Shown here in pieces: positions 20,614 through 32,475 of a DNA stretch of 64,000 bases. Each line of letters opens with the position of its first letter. The first letter of the stretch is position 1. Source of the DNA: Lantana camara (lineage: Eukaryota > Streptophyta > Magnoliopsida > Lamiales > Verbenaceae); contig CM074857.1 of NCBI GenBank assembly GCA_037501455.1, positions 109,091,501 through 109,155,500 of the forward strand, given 5' to 3'. The notes under the pieces were generated by a model. The model saw nothing but the letters and a program-made list of their open reading frames with translations, ran no database searches and was not told the DNA's origin. The translations under genes and the position numbers were made by a program.

Positions 20614-22966
20614 ATGGGCTCTCGTGAAATTCCTCTCCACATTGTATTCGAAATCTTAATTCGAACAAAATCGTTAGCAACCCTAGATATGTGTAAATCC
20701 GTATGCAAAGAATGGAATCAGATGATAAAAGAACCGAGTTTCATGCCGCGTACTGCCAAAGAACGCGAGTTCTCTCTGGTTTCTTCGTACAAGGCCGGAC
20801 GAACTTCGACCACAGATTTGCATCCATGTTTGTGGCTGTTGGGGAAGAAGACAGGAGTCCCGTCGTTGATCTTTGCATGGATAATGTTCGAATATTGGCA
20901 TCATGCAATCAAGGGATTCTTTGTTGTGTTAAAATAGAGAGATATCATCCTCGACATTACGTGTGTAAACCAGCCACTAAACAATGGCAAAGTCTGCCTA
21001 ATCCTAAATATTTACTCAATGGAGCTGCTGCTGTAGCAATGACAGTTTTGAAGCCAAGGCCTTTGAGATACAAGATTATCAGATTATCAGTTTTGGGGTA
21101 AGTTTGTTGATTTTTTCTTTTTTAATCTCTTTCTCTACGTTTGTTTAGATTTTTTTAAGTTCATGGAAGTCATATGATTGGATTTATAATCCTAATCCTA
21201 GGTTAAATAAGAAGCGTTTACTAAATGTTTTTAAAGAATCTAGTTTACGATTTTACTCTGAGAGACTGAGATGCCAATATTGCATATTCTTGGCCCAATT
21301 TTAGGTCATATTGGGTAGTGCCTCGAGTGTGCCAACGTAATTATTTGAAAATTTTAAGATTTATAATTGTTAGCTAGGTAAAATAGCAATATCTGGACGC
21401 AAGTTCCCTACCCCATTTATGGGACACTTTTTTTTCTTTTTTTTTTTCCCTATATGTTCGTAATCCTAAAAGTTCACAATCTCGATACAAATCTTGCTGG
21501 AAGCCTGGAACCATAGCCGGAAGCCGGAAAACGGAAACTGCATGATGTGGCAACCAAGATTTGTACCTGAATTGTGCTTGCGAGACACATTTGAGACCGG
21601 TCCCAAAAAGGTGAGTAGGGAACTTAGTGATCCAAAATTTACAATTTTCCCTAATGTTAAAATCTAGTTATGTCTAGACTCTAGAGTTAGTGAGTTCTTT
21701 GTCTTCATTAATTTCAAGATCGTGATAGTTATCCTGACCATATAATTATTTATCTTTCTTCTACATTAATAGGAATGTAACGCCCCGGTTTTTCAGTTGT
21801 ACTAATATGTCGTATGTGTTTATTAATTTGCGTGAACTAATTGTTTATAAGTATTTTATATATTTAATTTTATATTTTAAATGTTAAAATGTTAATTAAT
21901 CATACCTTAAGTTAATTAAAATTAAATATATAAAACATTTATAAACAATTAGTTCGCGCAAATTAATAAACACATACGACATATTAGGACAACTGAAAAA
22001 CCGTTAACGATTAATCCGTACACTCTAATTGTAATTTATAATGAATTTATATTTTTAAACCTAAAGGCAATACTATATATATTTAAAATTTAATTAGCAC
22101 AAATTACATTTATATATATATATATATATATATAGTATTAACACATTAGGAATTAAAAGTCACTAATCCGTACATAATTAATTTTAATTAACTTAAGGTA
22201 TTATTAATTAACATTTTAACATTTAAAATATAAAATTAAATATATAAAACACTTATAAACAATTAGTTCGCGCAAATTAATAAAAACATACGACATATTA
22301 GTACAACTGAAAAACCGGGCGTTACAAGGAAGGTTTAATCTGATTTTTTTTTCTATTTTCAGTTCCAGGCAATTCTTATACGGGTGCGAAATATTCGATT
22401 CGCAAGTTTGGAGATGGAGAGAAGTACAACCCTTGATTTCGGAACTAATAAGCCCACTTGATCCTTCCGTCAACTTGGGCGGCTCTTTCCACTGGCTGAC
22501 GGTGAGGGACGACGTGATTCAGTTCAATCAAGAACGAGAATCTTTCCACAAATTTCCCCAACCAAAACAGGCCCCCAACAATCATTATTTCGGGTTCAGG
22601 AGATTATGCAATTATCAAGGAAAACTCGGATTGATTTACAGGACACAGGAGCACTCCAATATGGAGCTCTGGGTTGCGGAACCTGGACCTGGAGTCGTCA
22701 GATGGAGGAAGAAACTAGTGGTGAATCTTGAAAATATCGGACGAAACGTGGTTGGTATGGATCCTTTTCCAACTGGTTTGTACAATGCAGATCTTGCAAT
22801 CTTCAATTGCAGATCTCTACGACCCGTGTTTTATAAGCTTCAAGATGGTAGTTTTAGTCAAGTATTATCGAGGGAAAAGATTGGAGACTGGTTTGGTGAA
22901 GTTTTTCAGTTCAGATCGGATTTGCAGCCCGTCGAGCTTAGAGATATAGGAATATTTCAAAATTGA
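20614..22966 (+). pseudogene. F-box protein gene with frameshift (two exons)
   Basis: Exon 1 (20614-21097) starts with an F-box (IPLHIVFEILIRTKSLATL, residues 5-40; WNQMIKEPSFM), the Skp1-binding motif of SCF ubiquitin ligases. Between about 20750 and 20785 the frame changes. The rest of the exon (LSGFFVQ, VRILASCNQGILCC, YVCKPATKQWQSLPNPK, up to 21097) is the start of the F-box-associated substrate region common in plants. The intron 21098-22362 has GTAAGT and TTTTCAG and joins in phase with exon 2 (22363-22966), which opens with the conserved FLYGCEIFDSQVWRWREV and ends at the TGA. A 551-bp foldback element sits in the intron. The single frameshift separates F-box from substrate domain, so this is a young pseudogene unless the base call is wrong. 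It is truncated and duplicated at 28770. Confidence 0.8.
21776..22326. mobile_element. Foldback element with LTR-like ends in F-box intron
   Basis: 551 bp, flanked by AGGAA on both sides (21771-21775, 22327-22331). It begins TGTAACGCCCCGG and ends CCGGGCGTTACA. The left arm (about 21776-21920) recurs inverted at the right end (about 22180-22326), and an additional inverted copy of the outer 85 bases lies at about 21920-22003. An AT dinucleotide run is at 22104-22134. No coding sequence. The TG...CA termini and 5-bp duplication are features of integrase-mediated insertion, whereas long inverted arms are typical of DNA transposons. Confidence 0.82.
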
Positions 22967-23183
22967 GAGGTCTTAAAGCATGCTTTGAGATTTTGTGAGT
23001 ATTGCCATTTTTCTTGCAGCGTGGAGTTAATTTAATGAAGATTATTGGTTCCTTTTCCCTTTAATTTCTATTAGTTTACAGCTGGTGTTCTAATTAACCA
23101 TGTATGTACTTTGATGAACCTCTAACTCGATTCTTTTTACATGTTTGTGTTCATACATGATCATTTGTACAATAGCCTTGAGT
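22967..23183. other. 3' flank of F-box gene
   Basis: Short T-rich sequence that may include the original 3' untranslated region. It ends at the copia target duplication ATATA (23184-23188). Confidence 0.5.
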
Positions 23184-23188
23184 ATATA

Positions 23189-23356
23189 TGTTGACTATCT
23201 ATATTAAGGAAGGATTTTATTACCCTATGTTACGGGATCTAATCCTTGGAATTGAGTTCCTAATCTAGTATTTAACAGATTGTATGCTAGGGTTGTAATT
23301 CATTCAGAAATAATGGAACAAAATATTCTTACAGTTTGCATCTTTACAATTCTACA
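23189..23356 (+). repeat. 5' LTR of copia element
   Basis: 168 bp, TGTTGACTATC...AATTCTACA. It differs from the 3' LTR at three sites. Confidence 0.95.
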
Positions 23357-23369
23357 TGGCATCAGAGTC
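23357..23369 (+). other. Copia primer-binding site (tRNA-iMet type)
   Basis: TGGCATCAGAGTC directly follows the LTR. It matches the initiator-Met site TGGTATCAGAGC with one change (T to C) in the first 11 bases. Confidence 0.8.
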
Positions 23370-23421
23370 ATACGATTCTAACGATTCATGATCGGCATCA
23401 TCATCTGCCCCAACCGTAACA

Positions 23422-26400
23422 ATGGGCAATGAGGGAGAACCCTCGTCACCAGCGTTGTCCGACGCGGCAGTCATCTTGTCCGAACAAATCGCCAAGTTAC
23501 TGCAACAACAAAAACCACAACCCCAACAATCAAGTTCCGACAGTCCAGTAACAATAGATGTCAAATTAAACAATAACAATTACACCTTATGGGCACGGAT
23601 GCTCGAAATTGCAATCGGTACGCGTGGACGACTCAGCCACCTAACCGGTCACCCCGCACTACCAACTGAAAGGGATGAGGCGTATCAGGCTTGGAAATAA
23701 AAGGATCTCCAAGTATTCGGTTGGATCACCAAAGCAATCGAACCGAACCTGGTATCTCAATTCATCCATTATCCCACAACACGAGATCTGTGGAACGGAT
23801 TGTCAACGACCTATCAAGTCGGGGAAGACAGTCTCCAAATCTTTGATCTCGTAGCAAAAGCGGATCGAATCCGACAAGAACAAACGTCTCTGGAAGAATA
23901 CTTTAGCATCTGTAAAAGCATCTGGGCCGAAATCGACAGACGGCGGCCTAATCCGATGGAATTTCCAACCGATATCACAAAATTCAATCAGATCCAAGAA
24001 GAACACCGATTGTTCAAATTTCTCTCCGGCCTTAACCCAGAATTCGAAGCCATCACCAGAGATATTTTGAAAGAGAGCTCCCTTCCCTCAGTTGATGGCG
24101 CATACGCCATTATTCGCCGGGAAGCCACCCGGAAAGTAATTCTTAGCCCATCGGCAGCCTCCAACGAGTCGAACTCATCATCGGGAATCGGTATGGGGAT
24201 GGCTATTCAGGGACAAGGAACAAGGATGAAACAGGGCACGCACAAAGCCACGCGCCGCCCGGATCCTCCAAAAACCTCACCGGCGACTGCGTATCGTGAC
24301 AAATCCGATCTCGAGTATGACCACTGCGGCAAGAAGGGTCACCTCATGAAAGGGTGTTTCGAACTTGTGGGCTACCCGGATTGGTGGGAACCACGTAAAC
24401 GGGCTCAGGACACAGATCGCGGGTGAAAACGCGGCACGGTGGCCGTCGCCAGCGGACCCATCTCCGAAGAAAATACCGGCGAAGTGGGAATTGTTGCAGC
24501 AGGTATCGGTTTGAGAAAGGGAAATGGCTCCAGCAGCGAACCTCAAGGAGAAAATGGAGATGGGGCTTCCTCGAGTCCCGTGAAAGTTATAGGGCAACTG
24601 GGGGCAAATTCCCTCATTTGCCCCTCATTTAATGTTTTTGATAATTGTGGCATTTTTACTGCTCATTCTTCTCATAATAGTAAAAACCCACAATGGATTT
24701 TCGACTGTGGAGCTACCGATACTGTTACATATGACCCGTCTGATTTAATTGCTGATCAAACTTCGAGAAAACAAACAATTCAGACTGCCAGTGGGGAAAT
24801 TATTCCAGTGAAGGGAGGGGGTGTGATTGAACTTACACCTTCCCTGAAACTTTCAAATTGCTTATGTGTTCCCTCGCTATCAAATAAACTATTGTCCGTC
24901 AGTCATGTTACCAAGGAGTTGAATTGCACTGTTCTAATGTATCCCTCGTTTTGTGTTCTGCAGGATATCCTTTCGAGGATGATAATTGGGCGTGGCACTG
25001 AACGAGGGGGTCTCTACTTTGTTGATGAAGTTACCAATGGGGGGCGTACACTCATGGCTCAGGGGTCAGATGACGATCAGAGTTGGTTGTGGCATCGGCG
25101 CTTGGGACATCCCTCTGATGGTTACTTAAAGAAATTGTTTCCTAAGTTTTCTAGTACTCATTTATCTTGTGACACTTGTGCATTGTCAAAAAGTCACAGA
25201 CAACCTTTTCCTTTGAATAATACTCGGGTTGATATTCCGTTTTCATTAATACATTCTGATGTGTGGGGTCCGGCTCCTATTATTGGAGGGGGAGGTTTTC
25301 ACTACTTTGTGTCCTTTATTGATGATTGCACCCGAATGAGTTGGATTTACTTTCTAAAACATAAATCTGATGTCTTTGAAAAATTCACTCATTTTTATCA
25401 GATGATTCGTACTCAATTTGATGCTCAGGTCAAGATTCTTAGGTCTGATAACGGGGGGGAATTTGTTAACCAAAAAATGTAGTCCTTTTTCTCTGATAAT
25501 GGCCTCATTCTTCAAACTACGTGCCTAAATACACCACAACAAACTGGGTTAGCCGATCAAAAAAATAGGTTTCTTTTGGAAATCACCCGGGCCTTAATGA
25601 TTGAGTCCCGTGTTCCCTCATATTTTTGGCCCGAGGCCTTAGCTACTGCTACCTACCTTGCTAACCGTCTCCCCACCAAAATAATTCGCTTCCGTACACC
25701 ACTACAAGCACTAAGTGAATTTACTCAAATTCCACCTCCTTTGTCCCTTACGCCGCGTGTGTTTGGTTGCTCCGTATTTGTTCATATTCCCACAACCCAC
25801 AGAACCAAATTCGATCCCTGTGCAGAGAAATGTGTCTTTGTGGGATATGGGAGACACCAAAAGGGTTATAGGTGCTTTAATCCCAAGACCAAGAGGATGT
25901 ATGTCACGATGGATTGTGATTTTTTGGAAATAGAGTATTTCTTCCATGCCAGCCAACCCAGTGATCCGGGGGAGAGAGCAAAGGACCCCCTGGATTGGAT
26001 TTGTGCAACCCAGCTGTCTACATACAGTGATACGCCTCCTCCTAATCCGGAGGTACAGCAGATTCAAGATAGTGCCACGCCCCCATTATCCTCCTCGACC
26101 GATATCCCTGAGGTTAGTACCAGTGTTTTACAGCATCCCGATCCAGATACTGGATCTATTTCTGGAGGTTCTAACACTGCAGGTACAACAGAGGGTGATA
26201 GATATGTACTCCCTGCGCGGAGTACACGCGGAATCCCGCCCAGACGGTATCTTCCAGAGCATGAGTCCCGATCACAACGGTACCCAGTGGCTAACTTGGT
26301 CAGGGGGAGTCTCACAGACTCAGCAAAAGTATTTACAGCTGCCATTTATGCGGATGAGGTACCGCGAAATGTAGAAGAAGCTATGAGGAGTCCTGAGTGG

Positions 26401-27897
26401 AAAAAGGCGATGGATGAAGAGATGAGCGCCTTAAAAAAGAACAACACGTGGGAGACGTGCTCCATGCCACCAGGAAAGAAACCAGTGGGGTGCAGGTGGG
26501 GGTATACAATTAAAAGGCGGGCAGATGGTTCTATTGAGCGCTACAAAGTGCGTTTGGTAGCAAAAGGGTATACCCAAACATATGGGGTTGACTATGCAGA
26601 GACTTTTTCTCCTGTAGCGAAGATTAACACCATTCGGGTTCTACTTTCAGTTGCTGTGAATCAGAATTGGCCACTTCACCAGTTTGACGTTAAGAATGCT
26701 TTCCTCCATGGAGATCTAACCGAGGAAGTATACATGGAAGTTCCACCAGGGTTCTCTCATGAATTTGACACACAGGAGGTGTGTAGACTTAAGAAAGCAC
26801 TGTATGGTCTCAAACAATCGCCCAGGGCCTGGTTTGGGAGATTTACTGTCGCTATGAAACAGTATGGATATGTGCAAAGCAATTTTGATCATACTCTTTT
26901 CCTCAAGAGAAGAGGCGAGAAGATTACATGTCTGATTATATATGTTGACGACATGGTAATCACAGGGGATGACGTGGAAGAAATAAGGAATCTTCGAAAG
27001 CATTTGTTTGGAGAATTCGAGATGAAAGACTTGGGAAACTTGAAGTATTTCCTTTGAATCGAAGTGATGCGGTCTACTGAGGGGGTTTATCTGTCACAAA
27101 GGAAGTATGTTCTCGACTTGTTAGCAGAGACAGGAATGGTGGATTGTAAGCCTAGTGATACGCCTATGGCAAGCACTCATGGACTCAGAATCATTGAAGG
27201 AGCTGATCCAGCTGACCGGAACAGATACCAACATTTGGTCGGGAAACTCATATACCTCTCACATACTAGGCCAGATGTTGCTTATGTTGTTGGAGTGGTA
27301 AGTCAGTTTATGCATAACCCCCAAAAACACCACATGGATGCAGCACTCCGGATATTGAGGTATTTGAAGGGACATCCAGATACTGGAATCCTCTTTAAGA
27401 GGAATGGTCACCTTCAAATAGAGGCCTATACAGATGCGGATTGGGCGGGAAACCCATTGGACAGAAGGTCGACTTCAAGCTACTTTACCTTCGTGGGAGG
27501 AAACCTTGTCACCTGGAGGAGTAAAAAACAAAAGGTTGTGGCACTTTTGAATGCTGAAGCAGAATTCAGAGGGATCGCTAAGGGGACTTCAGAGTTGTTG
27601 TGGTTGAGGAAACTAATGACTGAGCTGGGTTTCCCACCGACGGGTGCTTGTTCCTTAAAATGTGACGACCAAGCGGCCATCCGTATATCCGAGAACCCGG
27701 TCCAGCATGATAGGACGAAGCATGTGGAGATTGACAGGCATTTCATCGAAGAAAAGTTGGAGGGAGGAATTATCTCACTTCCATTTGTGCGATCAGAGGG
27801 TCAATTGGCCGACATTCTCACGAAAGCTGTTACAGGCCAAGTGTTTCATAATACTTTGCACAAGTTAGGTGTTGGGCATCCCCATGACCCAACTTGA
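23422..27897 (+). pseudogene. Copia gag-pol polyprotein with four nonsense mutations
   Basis: The frame spans 1,492 codons without any frameshift, interrupted by stops at 23698-23700, 24424-24426, 25480-25482 and 27055-27057. Gag (23422 to about 24400) ends with a zinc knuckle in which the first cysteine is tyrosine (YDHCGKKGHLMKGC). Protease has FDCGATDTV near 24700. Integrase has its zinc finger near 25090-25190, the core aspartates in SDVWGP (about 25258) and SDNGGEF (about 25445), but the glutamate position reads GLADQKNR (about 25545), an aspartate where glutamate is expected. RT has YVDD at 26941-26952 and RNase H has TDADWAG near 27431. No functional product is expected. Confidence 0.92.
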
Positions 27898-27904
27898 GGG
27901 GGAG
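27896..27904 (+). other. Copia polypurine tract
   Basis: GAGGGGGAG abuts the 3' LTR and overlaps the end of the coding frame. Confidence 0.85.
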
Positions 27905-28072
27905 TGTTGACTGTCTATATTAAGGAAGGATTTTATTACCCTATGTTACGGGATCTAATCCCTGGAATTGAGTTCCTAATCTAGTATTTAACAGATTGTA
28001 TGCTAGGGTTGTAATTCATTCAGAAATAATGGAACAAAATATTCTTACAGTTTGCATCTTTACAATTCTGCA
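27905..28072 (+). repeat. 3' LTR of copia element
   Basis: 168 bp, TGTTGACTGTC...AATTCTGCA, followed by the ATATA target duplication. Confidence 0.95.
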
Positions 28073-28077
28073 ATATA

Positions 28078-28769
28078 TATATATAATCGTGCTCAAATCC
28101 CATTGACCCATTTGTTGATGTGGCTCGAACTTCTAGCTCAATCATTCAAGAATTTATATAGTTGGAGAAGCTTTCCACCTAAAAGTAGGAAGAGGATAAA
28201 AGGCAAAATGGGTTCAAATCAAACTGGGACCAAGTTGGGAATTGAAAATCGAACCGAACCAAAGGGTAACCCAACTGAATTGAAATTTAGGTTTTGATTT
28301 CGGTTCAACAGAAACCGATCGGTTTTTGGTTTTTACCGGAACCGGACATAGTTGTCTGAAGTATAACGTTTAATCTGCTAGTTTGTTTGTTTTTAGTTTT
28401 TAGTTTTTAATCTTAGATTTAATTATGATATTTCCCAAACATATTAGTGAATTCTAATACAGATATGATACGTGGTATTTTGATTCTGAAAAGAAACCCT
28501 TCTCCTATTCAAACTAGCTAGGAAATTAATTTTTTAATTAGACATATGAATAATAACCTTATATTTTTCTAAAAAGTAAAATATCAAATCACAAGAAACG
28601 CAAATTTACTACTCCAACATAAAATTAATTAACCTAGTTGCTTTTTAACAAGTCCCCAGTGAAAACTAACTATTGCATGCCTTACATATATACTTAATAT
28701 TGTCTTTTGTTTCTTCTTGTAACCATCAAAAACAATTTAGATCAAAACACAATTCTTTGTTCTATACAG
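28078..28769. other. AT-rich stretch with GAACCG-type repeat remnant
   Basis: 28195-28345 contains the alternating GAACCGAACC, CGGTTCAAC and CGGAACCGGAC motifs of a common plant non-autonomous repeat. Ends are not definable. The rest is featureless AT-rich DNA. Confidence 0.4.
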
Positions 28770-29222
28770 GAGCTCTCATAGAAGATCTCTTCAGACATTG
28801 TATTAGGAATCTTAACACGAACAAAATCGCTAGCAAGTTTAGGCACATCCAAATCAGTTGCGCGGAAAATAGAGTCAGATGATGATATAGAGTCGAGTTC
28901 ATGCCGACATACTGCAACGAATGCAACATCACTCCAGTTTCCTACAAGACATGATGAACAACGAATATTCATCCATGTTCGTGACTGTTACGTTGATCAC
29001 CAATCCGAGGGCCATGGATCTTTGCATGTATAACGTTAGAATATTTGCTTCATTCAATCATGGTATTTTTTGTGTTGTGTTAAAACCCACGGATACAATC
29101 ATCTGTGCAATGTGTATAAACCAGATACTAAATATAATGGCAATGTTTGCCTAACCCTAAATTACGTTACGAAATTGCTGTCGTAGCTATAACAGTTTTG
29201 AAGTCAAGTCCTTTGCGTTCAA
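28770..29222 (+). pseudogene. Truncated second copy of the F-box gene
   Basis: The nucleotide sequence follows exon 1 of the gene at 20614. Matches include ACATTGTATTNGNAATCTTAA, the ACGAACAAAATCG block, GAGTCAGATGATNATA, GAGTTCATGCCG, CAATCATGG/CAATCAAGG and ACAGTTTTGAAG. It has many frame-breaking changes and no ATG at the equivalent place. Similarity stops near 29222, corresponding to the end of exon 1; exon 2 is absent. It points to a local duplication later split by the copia insertion. Confidence 0.8.
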
Positions 29223-30493
29223 TCTTCTAAAAAATCAGCTTCATTTGTGCCTAAAATTGTTCCTATTAAACCAAAGTTTTGAGTAATTTATGCACCAAAG
29301 TCTTAGCAATATAATAATGTAACAAGAAATTATTTTCATAGAGAAAGCTCCAAACCATGTGGTATGCCTCGATAAAGTTCATTTAGGTATTACTCCACAT
29401 TTCTGTAGACTGGCAGCCATCTATAGACTATATTTTTAGGGTTGACATTGTGTTTAATAATTGAAAAAACAAAATTTATATTTCGAAACCAAAATTTATA
29501 TTGAGGGGTTGAGATTAAAAAATACCAAATTTCGGAGCACGAAATCACAAATTGTTAGATTTTTGTATGTAAAATTAATTTATTTTTTTTAAAGAAAGGC
29601 ACCAGCTCGGGCCCTTCTATTTTTCTTACATTATATTTTAAAATTAAATATATAAAAGTTATATACAACAACCACCAATATTGTAATATTAATATTAATT
29701 TACAATCTTGAGTGCGTTTGGCACTTTGATGAACTCCTTGGAAATTAGTGTCTATACGTAATATATACGTTGACTCCTTCCAAATCGTATACAACTTTTG
29801 ACTTTTGACCAATAAAAATATTAAAAAATACTTTAGAGAATTAAATAGTTGAGCAATATATGTTAGATTTTCATGTGATAAAAAATGTAGCTATTTCAGA
29901 ATGATAAGAATCGTGCGCCGTCTCTATAGGTGAGTGTGATCCAATCTGCATGCACTCGATTATTTTGACAACAATTTGGATTATTGGTGCAAATATATTT
30001 CAATCAAAAATTAATGTTTAATAAGAGGTACGTAAATTTTAAAATAAACAAATTATTCTGAAAAACAACGTAAAATTTCTTATCTGATTTTATCTGTAAT
30101 TTAACGGGCGATATTTTAATCGATGGTGGATAATCGACAATGGATCTTCTTAAGCGAAGAATGATATATATTTCTAGTATCTTGCATCAGACAAATCAAT
30201 ATGATTTGTGCTGTAATTATCTAAAAGAAATGAAATGAAAACATTGGTATCTCTTTTATCATGATTTTTTTTTGTTCGAATGAATTATTTTTAATGAATA
30301 TTTTTATTTATATTTTATTATTACAACATGGGGAGGCCAATAAAAGAGATAAGTGCATGGTTGGAGTGAAGTCAGCAGGCCACAAGGTTTAAAGAATGGA
30401 TGGGCATTACAACAAAGTTGACCAGTTTGTGAACTTTTTTTTCTTTTTTTATTTTTGTTCTTTACTATATATTTTTGAGACATTAATAAATAT
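29223..30493. other. Unannotated AT-rich stretch
   Basis: No coding frame of substance, no LTR or TIR ends recognised. The short open stretches have no familiar motifs. Confidence 0.5.
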
Positions 30494-30870
30494 GGGAAAA
30501 TTGAAAAATTGGTATACCATCTCCCCCCATTCAGCCGATTTGGTACACTAATTTTTCGGTCAGCAAATAAACCCCATAACTCCCAAAAATAAGCAATTTA
30601 GTGCACATTTGACCCGAATAATACTCAACCCACCGGAAGTCCGACCCATATTGACACGTGTCACTTGTACGCTAAATTGACCCATATTGAAATCTGACCC
30701 ATATTGTCATATGGGTCGGATTTCCGGCGGGTTGAGCGTTATTCAGGTCAAATATATGTGCACTACATTGCTTATTTTTTGGAGTTATGGGGTTTATTTG
30801 CTGATCGGAAAATTAGTGTACCAGATCGGCTAAATGGGAGGAGATGGTATACCAATTTTGTAATTTTCCC
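30494..30870. mobile_element. Foldback (MULE-like) MITE
   Basis: 377 bp made almost entirely of two inverted arms. The left arm begins GGGAAAATTGAAAAATTGG and continues through TACACTAATTTTTCGG and AATAAACCCCATAACTCC; the right arm repeats these inverted. The arms meet near 30680-30720 at ATATGGGTC repeats. Flanking TTAATAA occurs on both sides but not as a clean duplication. Long arms and no coding capacity fit Mutator-like foldback MITEs. Confidence 0.78.
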
Positions 30871-31250
30871 TTAATAATAAAGTTGAAGCTATAGAACATC
30901 TCATGTTAGACATTAATAACCAATTTGAATGTAGGTTATCGAATGTTAGTTTGATACTATATGAATTTGGGGAAATGTGTTAAAATAAATATAAAGTTTT
31001 ATTATATATCTTAATATTTGGCAGACTCATATGTGAAAGGGAAAATTGTTCAATTCATCCTGTCGAATTATCCAACTTACAATCTCTGGACATGATTTTG
31101 GGTTTTTGCAAATCTCATCTTTCAATTTTTAATATGGTGAAACTATAGGACAATGGTCGGCCGGAATTCATGATGTGTCAGCCGGAACAACAAGTCACGA
31201 GCCACGTGGCATTTTCTTTTCCACATCACAAAAAATAATAATAAATAAAA
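30871..31250. other. Unannotated stretch, possible MULE end
   Basis: From about 31039 the sequence (GGGAAAATTGTTCAATTCATCC ... AATCTCTGGACATGATTTTGGG, CCACGTGGC near 31203) resembles one arm of a Mutator-like foldback, but I found no matching inverted arm. Confidence 0.35.
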
Positions 31251-31760
31251 ATCCACTTCTTTTTTTTTTTTTTGGTGAAGAGTTCATCATCTTCTTCAGC
31301 AAGACTGCAAGAGCCGCCGCCCACTAGCACCACCGCCGCCATTGCAACCACCACCACCTCTATCCCCAAGTCCACCGTCTCCCTTCCCCGCAGCTCTACC
31401 ACCACCAAAAACCAACCCTGTTGCCTTCTTCTCAAATCCGCCGCCGCCACCACCATCACCACCAGTCATCTCGCCTACCCCCTTCCCCTTTCAAATTCAC
31501 AAATTCAAAGACACCATCACCACCGCAACCCATCAGATTTGCCGACACCCACACACGAACAAACAAACAAAAAATATGATCTCCACACACACACACACAC
31601 AGATCGATGCTTGAGGAGAAGCGGTGGTGCTGCGTCAGAGGCTCAGAGCAGCGTCGGTGTACCGTGGTGGTGAGACGTCGGTTGACGTCGGAGTGTTGTG
31701 GTGGTGCTGGAGGGGATACTGGCGTGGTACGATGGTGGAGGGTGGGTCGGCGCCGGCATC
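31251..31760. repeat. Low-complexity CCG/CCA-rich block
   Basis: CCACCACCGCCGCC-type sequence at 31310-31520, a CA dinucleotide run near 31584-31601, and GGTGGTG-rich sequence at 31620-31750. Open frames on both strands arise from the triplet bias (Ser/Thr/Pro or Val/Gly runs) and show no domain. It is unusually GC-rich for its surroundings. Confidence 0.6.
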
Positions 31761-32344
31761 CAGTCTTGATACGTTCTTTTCATCTTGATATAGTGATACC
31801 AAACCTTGTAACAATAGCATCGTAGTTAACAAGGGGGGCCTCGTTAAATGCCCCGCAGTCTCGTTACCGGTTTCGAAAAATATATATATATATCGTCTTA
31901 TTAATATTCCCAATGGTTACTTCTTTTCTCTAGCAATATACATAAGTCCTTGACTATTGTTGGTAACTATTTTTAAGCCTAATTTACCCTAGTTCACATC
32001 TATTCAGATGTTTGGGCGCCTACTTAAAAGGCCAGCTGATGACCCCGTTTAAGATAAATAGTGTTAGGGGTGTTTTTAATTTTCATGCATGTCTTTTTTT
32101 TATGCTAGTATATTAATTTCTTTCCCGGTCACTTCAATTTTTCTTGCTTAAACAATACTTGGATCATGAACAAGTGTTTACACTTTGAGGTTCGGTTGGT
32201 CAGTATATGATGGGCGTCACAACTGAACTAGGTTATTATTATGGTATAAAAATTCAAATATGCATGAAGAATTATCCTGCAAATATATTTGTTTTTATGA
32301 AGATGATGGCAGCCTGTATTTTATGTAGTTTTTTTGTTCTATAG
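31761..32344. other. Unannotated AT-rich stretch
   Basis: Nothing recognisable apart from a short AT run near 31880. Confidence 0.5.
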
Positions 32345-32475
32345 CTTATTTTCATGAGTCGAGTCGGGACGGATCACTTAGGGTGTAAAACTTTCCTCAC
32401 TAATGATAGTCGTATTCCCAGTGACTCAAACTCGAGACCTCTGATTAAACTAATATAACACTGAACCGCTTTGTA
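32345..32475 (-). mobile_element. tRNA-derived SINE, copy 1
   Basis: In minus sense it starts AAGCGGTTCAGTGTTATATT (box A-like), has GAGGTCTCGAGTTTGAGTC (box B-like) about 35 bases later, then GAGGAAAGTTTTACACCC and GTCCCGACTC. The same order of blocks is found on the + strand at 39548-39700, identifying one SINE family. No clear poly(A) tail remains. Confidence 0.65.

Larger units (their letters stand above)
23189..28072 (+). mobile_element. Ty1/copia retrotransposon, short LTRs (Ale-like)
   Basis: 4,884 bp with 168-bp LTRs (23189-23356 and 27905-28072, three differences), TG...CA ends and flanking ATATA duplications (23184-23188 and 28073-28077). Primer site, gag, protease, integrase, RT, RNase H and polypurine tract are in copia order. 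The short LTR and the zinc knuckle followed by ELVGYPDWW suggest the Ale lineage. The whole coding region stays in one frame from 23422 to 27897 but contains four internal stops, so it cannot make its polyprotein. Confidence 0.93.

Noticed and set aside
31226..31914. Overlapping open frames on both strands rich in Ser/Thr/Pro, Val/Gly or His/Thr
   Set aside because: They follow from CCA/CCG triplet bias and CA repeats, open in several frames at once, and show no domain.
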